Source: Brachionus koreanus (lineage: Eukaryota > Rotifera > Eurotatoria > Ploima > Brachionidae). From it: 14,338 bases of DNA. The notes under the pieces were generated by a model. It searched no databases. It was not told the origin of the DNA and worked only from the letters and a program-made list of their open reading frames with translations. Positions 8,619 to 14,338 of this stretch are shown here, in pieces. Each line of letters starts with the position of its first letter. The stretch's first letter is position 1. Where the stretch lies: the NCBI GenBank assembly GCA_016987375.1, contig PJRA01000503.1:206208-220545 (forward strand), read 5' to 3'. The translations under genes and the position numbers were made by a program.

Positions 8619-9283
8619 ATGCTTGCATTAATTCAAAAGGTGTTGGACTGGTTTAAAAGCTTATTTTGGAAAGAAGAAATGGAGCTCACACTTGTTGGTT
8701 TGCAGTATTCTGGAAAAACAACATTTGTGAATGTCATCGCTGTAATTTTTTTTTTTTTAGAAAAAATTTTTTTTTACATAATTTTTAGTCAGGTCAATTC
8801 ACCGAAGACATGATACCAACTGTGGGATTTAACATGCGCAAAATTACAAAAGGAAATGTAACAATAAAATTGTGGGATATCGGAGGACAACCTAGATTTA
8901 GGACAATGTGGGAGCGATATTGCCGAGGAGTAAATGCCATCATGTAAATTTTTATTTTTTTCTCAAAATAGCTAGATATCTGTGAAAATGTTGAAAATTT
9001 TAGCTACATGGTCGATGCTGCTAATCACGATACTATCGGAGCAGCAAAAACAGAACTTCATAACCTTTTGGACAAGCCACAACTCCAAGGAATACCAGTT
9101 CTTGTGCTAGGCAACAAACGCGACTTACCAAATGCTTTGGATGAAAAACAATTGATAGACGAATTAAATTTAAACACAATTCAAGATAGAGAAATATGTT
9201 GTTATTCTATTTCATGTAAAAAACAAGAAAATATAGACATTACATTGCAATGGCTAATTCAACATTCTAAATCAAATAGATAA
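8619..9283 (+). CDS. ARL8: ARL8 lysosomal Arf-like GTPase, three exons
   Basis: ARL8 sits on lysosomes and links them to kinesin and the HOPS tether. Exons are 8619-8741, 8789-8943 and 9004-9283, with introns of 47 and 60 bp (donors GTAATT and GTAAAT; acceptors TTTTTAG and ATTTTAG; phases 0 and 2). The joined product is 185 aa against 186 in human ARL8B and is strongly conserved throughout. The N-terminal [20 protein letters not shown] is the amphipathic helix, acetylated on Met rather than myristoylated in this family. P-loop residues include K33, T34 and T35 (QYSGKTT), WDIGGQ gives Q75, and NKRD is at 130-133. The C terminus is [10 protein letters not shown]. An in-frame TAA lies two codons before the ATG, so the start is secure. 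It is followed by TTC4 on the same strand after about 197 bp. Confidence 0.96.
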
Positions 9284-9292
9284 ACTCGTGTA

Positions 9293-9328
9293 AATAAATA
9301 ACAATCAGAATGAATCAGTTCAAATAAA
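9293..9328 (+). terminator. Poly(A) signals for ARL8
   Basis: AATAAA occurs at 9293-9298 and 9323-9328, 10 and 40 bp after the ARL8 stop. Either would give a very short 3' UTR before TTC4. Confidence 0.45.
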
Positions 9329-9480
9329 ATTAAGGATTAAATAATTTATTCATGAAAATTTCAAATTTTTTGTATTATTAACTTAACTAGTCTATTTAAA
9401 AAAAAATAAATTTATTAAATTAAAAATCATCTACATAAAATAATAATTCATCCTTAAGTAAAAAAAAAACAAAAAAACTA

Positions 9481-10954
9481 ATGTTTTTGGAACTAATAGA
9501 CCAAAATCAGTCGTGAGACTAATATGATTTTAAATTAATTAAAATGTTTCAAACTAGTGGACAATAGTCTGCAAGACATATTGAATGAAAATGATGAAGC
9601 TAGTCTTGATCTTTTTTTGGATAAAATTTGCAATGAATATAAAGATGGATGGACAGAAGAAAATTGGGAAGAAGTATTAAATGAGTTGCATTTAAATTTT
9701 ATTATAAAATCTTCTAGCAATCGTATAGCTGAGTAATTGATTAGTTTAATTTTAAAAGGAAATGGAAAAGCATCCCTTTTTTATGACAAAAATTCCTGAA
9801 AACGGCGAACTGCCTCCTGCAGTAGAAGGTAATCAAAATTAAACAAATAATAAGTATATCTATTTGAACATTATTTGAAAAATACCATAGCTATTAGACA
9901 ATTGAAATGGGACCCGGAGGATACGCCAAGAGGTTTAACTTTTGACTTGTATCATTATTTTGTCTTATTTTGAGCACGTTTTTTTTTCAAGAAAAAGCTA
10001 TCAAGTTAAAAGATGAAGGAAATTTATATTTCAAGGCTAAAAAATATTCTCAAGCTGTTGTATCATATACAATGGCATTGAAAGAGGATATAAACGATGA
10101 TGAGGAGCTGAAATCAACTTTGCATCAGAATAGAGCAGCGGCACATTATTACATAAAAAATTATCGATCTTCACTTAGCGATTGTATTTTTGCACGCAAA
10201 TTCAATGCAAAAAACATAAAGCCAATTTATAAAGGCGCTGAATGCTGTTATGAATTGAAAAAATTCGATGACTGCATTAAATGGTGTGATATTGGTTTGA
10301 TCATTGATTGTGACGATGTTAGATTAAGAAATTTAAGATCTAAGGCCCAAGCTGATAAAAAGACACATGAGAAAGAAAAACGCAAAAAAGAAACAATGGA
10401 GCGAAAAAAAAATCAAACGTTTTTAACTATTTGGAATCTCATTAAACAAAAGGGTATTGAAGTACAAGAAAAAGAAAAAGACTTTTTAGAATTGCTAGAT
10501 AATCCTACGAACCCTCAGCAAAAGAGGATTTCAATTAATAGCCAAAATGATAAAGAACTGGACTGGCCAGTTATATTTCTTTATCCTGAGGTTGGTCAAA
10601 CAGATTTTATTGAAGGATTTTATGAAAAATCAACTTTCAGCGAACATTTAAACATTATGTTTGGACAATCACCTGATTGGGATAGTGAGAAAAAATACAC
10701 TCTCAATTCTATACAGATTTATTATGAGAATCGAAAAAGAGGAAAGCTAATGAAAATAGACCATCGAATCACATTGTTTGAGGCTTTAACTAAAGAAGGG
10801 TGAGAATTTTGAATCTAGAAAATTTGATTCGTTTTAGACTAATTTATTATTTTAAAGTATGATTGTTCAGTTGGCGACTCCAAGTTTTATCATTTTAGTG
10901 AAAAACTCCAAATTTGAAAAAATTTATTTAGAAAAATTTGATCAAATAAATTAG
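9481..10954 (+). CDS. TTC4: TTC4 TPR co-chaperone (Cns1 family), six exons
   Basis: TTC4/Cns1 binds Hsp90 and Hsp70 through its TPR domain. My model has exons 9481-9512, 9568-9673, 9759-9828, 9891-9932, 9992-10799 and 10858-10954, with introns of 55, 85, 62, 59 and 58 bp. Joined, it gives 384 aa; human TTC4 has 387. Exons 2-3 give LDLFLDKICNEYKDGW and, across the splice, WEEEMEKHPFFM (human WEKEFEKVPLFM). Exon 5 carries three TPRs (about 86-192) with clamp residues K90, N94, N130, K160 and K164, a charged helix, then the C-terminal domain (DWPVIFLYPEVGQTDFIEGF). Exon 6 adds MIVQLATPSFIILVKNSKFE. Exons 2-6 are supported by family alignment and phase. Exon 1 (MFLELIDQNQ plus a split Ser, donor GTGAGA) is inferred from phase only, because exon 2 has no Met. 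Confidence 0.9.
10945..10950 (+). terminator. Poly(A) hexamer overlapping the TTC4 terminal codons
   Basis: AATAAA covers the last sense codons of TTC4, just before TAG at 10952-10954. No other AATAAA occurs in the 73 bp before the next ATG, so a very short 3' UTR is implied if this is used. Confidence 0.4.
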
Positions 10955-11027
10955 TTTAAAAATTAATTTTAATCAAAAGAAAATATTTTTTTTTATTTAA
11001 ATTAAACTTTTTTAACTTTTTTAAAAA

Positions 11028-11344
11028 ATGTTGAAACGTGGACTAGAAACAAATAGTAAAAAATTTAAAGTGAAAAAAACTGACAGAGAAAACAATCTTA
11101 GTCCATTAAGTGGTATAATTAAATTTTAATAAAAAGTTAAAAGTTAATGAATTGTTTTTATTTTTTTCTCAAAGCACATGGAATGATTGAAATGTGTCAG
11201 CAAATAATTTTGGAAAATAAACGAGTATTTGACGAAAACTTGCGAATTATTGAACAAAATCAAAAGATTCTTGAGCAAAACAAACGAGCTCTTGACTTTA
11301 TTGATCAATTGCTGACTAGAGGCAGGCCAAGTGAACAAATTTAA
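11028..11344 (+). CDS. 84-residue basic/coiled-coil protein, family unknown, two exons
   Basis: Exon 1 (11028-11112) encodes MLKRGLETNSKKFKVKK and a short linker to LSPLS. An intron of 62 bp (GTATAA donor, TTTCTCAAAG acceptor, phase 1) leads to exon 2 (11175-11344). The product is 84 aa, and an in-frame TAA lies directly upstream of the ATG. The N terminus is Lys-rich and could be a nuclear signal. Residues about 32-75 should be one amphipathic helix with four perfect heptads (ENKRVFD, ENLRIIE, QNQKILE, QNKRALD). Asn is at 43, 50, 57 and 64 in every heptad, followed three and four residues later by hydrophobics (V46/F47, I53/I54, I60/L61, A67/L68), then FIDQLL. I do not recognise the family. 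It starts 73 bp after TTC4 on the same strand. Correct splicing, frame and codon-like composition argue that it is real. Confidence 0.7.
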
Positions 11345-11834
11345 CTAGTTAATTTAAAAAAAAATTTATTCTTTTAGTATAATTATTATTAAATTGATGT
11401 ATTTTGGTAAATTTTTCGGCTGTTATTTGTCAGCAAATTTATATGGAAAATTAACTAGTCATTTTTTTGTTTTTATTTATTGGAAAAATAAATTATTTTA
11501 AAAATAAAAAATCATAGTTCATAAAAAAATAAATATATATATATATATATATATGTATGTATATATGCATGTATGTATGTATGTATGTATGTATGTATGC
11601 ATGTATATATGAAAAAAATTGAGAAAAAAACTTAAAACAATTAACAAAACTTAAATATTTTATTGAAACGTTTTCAAATAAAGCTCAAACTTTAGTTGGT
11701 CAAAGTGTTCTTTTTAACAAACTGTTTGTCAAATATTTTTGTTTGTTTTTACAATTTAAAAAATAAGAAAAAAATAGTTAAAAATTATTTACAGAAAAGC
11801 AGACTTTTAAAAAACTTTATATATAAATAAAAAT
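11345..11834. other. Convergent 3' spacer
   Basis: Lies between the 84-residue gene and SNRK, which converge. It holds AATAAA at 11487-11492 and 11503-11508 (plus strand, for the small gene), AATAAA on the minus strand at 11664-11659 (about 170 bp after the SNRK stop), and a microsatellite. No ORF or RNA gene is seen. Confidence 0.55.
11533..11610. repeat. Compound (AT)n-(ATGT)n microsatellite
   Basis: An AT dinucleotide run of about 20 bp passes into ATGT tetranucleotide units with interspersed ATGC, about 78 bp in all. Alternating purine-pyrimidine sequence like this can form unusual DNA structures and is unstable in length. Confidence 0.9.
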
Positions 11835-14182
11835 CTAAATGATGACACAGCATGAAGAGAGTAAGTTTTTTCTCTTTTTCTTAATTGACTTTTTTTCAAC
11901 AACAAAATTTACATCTTTATCTGAATTTTCGCTCATTTTATTACTCTCGGAAGCCTTGTCATCAGATATTTTTATTTTGCTTTCATTAACTAAATTTTTG
12001 ACTACTGGAACGGTTGACTGCTTGATGGCTCTTGTGTACGAGTCGTTATTTGGTCTTGTCTGAGCAGAACATTCAGTCCTCGTTTCGGATTCACAAAATT
12101 TCTGGTCCATGCTTTTAGATTTATAGTTCATCTGTTGCAATAGTTTAACAATTGGCTTATCATCGCCTCTGTTAAAAACAACACTTTCTCTCGGAGTCGG
12201 TGTTGTACTGGATACCTGCTGGCCGTATATTTGAGCTGGAATATCACTGCCCGCTATTGTAGATCTATGAAAGCGAAAGCTGTTGTTTTTACTTAGTTGA
12301 CTGCTTATGCTCATTTGAGACATATTGGCAAGACGATGTTCCACTGACAGTGTCTTTGAACTGAATGGAGTTTGCCCTAGCTGAGCGTGATGTTCATTTT
12401 CTGATGAAACTGACAATGGCCTCACAAAGTTGTTGTTCGATCTCATTCGAGCTCGAGAACGGCTAGACGCTGACGTAGACCTTGCCCACTCATGAACTTT
12501 GTTCTGTTCTGTATCACTGTCGCTTGTATCGGTGGATATTTTTGGCGGCTTAGTAAATTTTACAGTTTCTTTATTTTCTTCAATGTTATTAGGTGTCTTT
12601 GATTGTAGAAGAGAATCGTCGTGAAAATTTCTACTATCAGTAGCATTTAATTCTTTGTCGCCTTCGAACTCTTCTTCTGGTATGGTCAATTTTGATATCA
12701 AATTATCACTTTGACTTATTGATGCACCACGCGACGAACGCCTTGTTAAAGAATGATTTAATTGAACAGGAATGCGATTGTTTTGATTCAATTCATCAAA
12801 ATTTAGCAAATACTTGTCTTCTGCTAGATTAGTTGGTGACATTTTTAAATTATCCGAAATTGAGCTCAAATTTAAATTTTCAACTTCTCTATCGTTTTCG
12901 TCCTCGTTCGCTTCTTCTTCCTCTTCTTTCTCTTCGACCAGATATTCGTCTTCTTCTTTGGCCTCAGTTTGACGCATCAACAAATTCCTTTGTTTTAATT
13001 TGAACTGATTCTTTGACAAAACAGAGCTTGACGAAACCGAAACTGATACATTTGGCGATTGTAAGTCAAGCAAAGGTTTTCTCTTCGAAGAAGAAGAAGA
13101 AGCGGGAGGAATTTTTTTTTTTTTTTTATCTGCGAACGTGCACTCTTCTCGGCTAATAAATAAAACGCAGCCGTTATGTAATTATAGTTGTCCATTTTAA
13201 GATTTTCCTCTATGATTTGTCTTGATTTGCATATTTCTCCATCGATCATTAATTGAATTATTTTCTCTCTGTCTGATTCACTCAAAGGTCTTTTGATACT
13301 TGACTCCAAGTCACTTTCATCAGATTCGCCATTTGTTTGCACCAACCAATCATGAGATCTAATGTCGTCAAGCGTTATTCGTTTACTTGGATCTCTGACA
13401 ATCATGCGAGAAATGAGATCTGAACATTCGGCGCTAAGATATTCAGGCAAATAGTATTTACAATCTAAAATCATCATTAGTGTCTCACTGTCATTTGCTT
13501 CTTGAAAAGGAGCTCGGCCAGTTACTAGCATGTATAGTATCACTCCAAGGCTCCAAATGTCTACAGGCGGTGCATAGTATGAATCACCAAGCAGAATCTC
13601 TGGAGCCGAATAGGCTAGTGATCCACAAGAAGTAAGCAACTTTGCATCTGGCTCGTATACGTTGCTGAAGCCAAAATCGGTCAATTTTACTCGACCAGTT
13701 TGCTGAAAAAAAACAACATTTTCTGGCTTTAAGTCTCTGTGAACCACTCTTAAATCATGGCAATATTTAATCGCATTAACAATTTGCCGGAAATAGCATT
13801 TAGCTTGATCTTCATCAAGGCCGCCCGAATGCTTCATTATATAGTCGTACATATCACCGCCATCACCAAGCTCTTGAATTAAATACAGTTTAGTATTGGT
13901 GTCTATCACTTCGTATAGTCGGACCACATTTGGATGTTGAACTAGCTTCATGCATTTTACTTCTTGAAACAAATGTTCTCTCGACACCGAGTCCAATTTT
14001 AGTTTTTCAATTATTTTAATTGCCACTCTTTCGCCCGAAAATATATGCTTGGCAGACTTAACAATAGCAAAATGACCTTGGCCTATTGTTTCTTCCAAAT
14101 CATAATTATTGGTAATAAACGTGTTCGAAGAATCAAGCAAAAATTTTGAGTTCGTTCTTAGTTCAAGTTTATTCCGACTCAT
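11835..14182 (-). CDS. SNRK: SNRK kinase (AMPK-related), frame broken at an A16 run
   Basis: SNRK is an LKB1-activated AMPK-family Ser/Thr kinase. The first frame has the kinase domain at about 27-280: GQGHFA P-loop, VAIK K56, HRDLKPEN with D150, DFG 169-171, activation loop [14 protein letters not shown] with T184 as the LKB1 site, then APE and [13 protein letters not shown]-like segment follows at about 303-345, ending [15 protein letters not shown] run of 16 A (13127-13112, coding strand) follows, after which the SNRK tail continues in another frame. Without a change, the first frame stops at 12995 (395 aa). One added A would join the frames into 782 aa; human SNRK has 765. A roughly 100-nt intron (13143-13043, donor GTGCAC, acceptor TATCAG, phase 1) would also restore frame. 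The tail is Ser-rich, has an acidic block (about 408-435), and ends [15 protein letters not shown], like the human SCCHVI end (from memory). An in-frame TAA lies upstream of the ATG. Confidence 0.92.
13112..13127 (-). repeat. A16 homopolymer at the SNRK frame change
   Basis: Sixteen A on the coding strand encode five lysines in the kinase frame (QIKKKKK). The downstream SNRK reading frame is offset by one base and is also open through the run. This is a site for sequencing error, germline indel or polymerase slippage. Confidence 0.9.
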
Positions 14183-14338
14183 TTCACAAGTCGCTTATTC
14201 AATTTTGTGACCAATTCACTGCTTATTTACAATATTTTAGGCATAATTGGGGGCTCTTTGCTTAGATGATATCAATGTAATGTATAACGCAATCTGTATA
14301 CATGCATATATATACAAATATATATATATATATATATA
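14183..14338 (-). promoter_or_regulatory. SNRK upstream region ending in an AT repeat
   Basis: This 156-bp region precedes the SNRK start. On the minus strand it has a five-codon upstream ORF (MPKIL, 14244-14227) and a short GC-rich spot (AGAGCCCCC). It begins at the window edge in an alternating AT tract (14303-14338). No clear TATA box can be distinguished from the repeat. Confidence 0.35.

Noticed and set aside
11144..11338. Minus-strand ORF opposite the 84-residue gene
   Set aside because: The opposite strand has proper splicing, regular heptads and an upstream in-frame stop; this frame is its shadow.
14227..14244. Five-codon upstream ORF before SNRK
   Set aside because: The transcription start is unknown and such a short ORF is common by chance; noted only in the upstream-region entry.
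1..14338. tRNA, rRNA, spliced-leader RNA or CRISPR-like arrays
   Set aside because: I looked for cloverleaf-like blocks, conserved rRNA strings, a known rotifer leader sequence and regularly spaced repeats, and saw none.

Overview
The window looks like nuclear DNA from an animal with a compact, very AT-rich genome. It holds five near full-length metazoan-type genes and one small unrecognised one. Introns are short (47-85 bp, GT-AG), several genes are intronless, and the spacers are strongly AT-rich with poly-A/T tracts. SNRK and the ARL8, Rab18 and TTC4 orthologues are close to their animal relatives. DRC4/GAS8 means the organism builds motile cilia. Short introns, AT bias and tight spacing would fit a monogonont rotifer or another miniaturised ciliated invertebrate such as an orthonectid; this placement is a guess from style, not from a marker gene.

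Layout. 1-1042: a decayed non-LTR (LINE) retrotransposon in two pieces, with the 3' half of the reverse transcriptase on the minus strand (1 to about 535) and the middle of the same enzyme on the plus strand (about 604-1042). This is the arrangement expected of a 5'-inverted (twin-primed) copy. 1043-2568: AT-rich spacer. 2569-3171 (-): Rab18. 3172-4521: spacer with a doubtful ORF and, 125 bp before DRC4, a match to the RFX X-box. 4522-6036 (+): DRC4/GAS8, whose first coding exon appears to be only the ATG. 6037-8618: 2.6 kb spacer holding a long hairpin, a second copy of a short dispersed repeat, and a 200-bp frame-broken coding-like island. 8619-11344 (+): ARL8, TTC4 and an 84-residue coiled-coil protein in head-to-tail order with gaps of about 197 and 73 bp. 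11345-11834: shared 3' spacer with a microsatellite. 11835-14182 (-): SNRK kinase, in two frames joined at an A16 run. 14183-14338: SNRK upstream region ending in an AT repeat.

The genes are ordinary cell-biology genes: endomembrane GTPases (Rab18, ARL8), an Hsp90/Hsp70 co-chaperone (TTC4), a ciliary dynein-regulator subunit (DRC4) and an LKB1-dependent AMPK-related kinase (SNRK). They do not form a pathway. I see no clearly new molecular system. The points most worth a second look are the SNRK frame break at the homopolymer and its CaaX-like tail, the Asn-heptad small protein, the truncated Rab18 C terminus, the X-box plus ATG-only exon of DRC4, the inverted LINE, and the orphan coding-like island.
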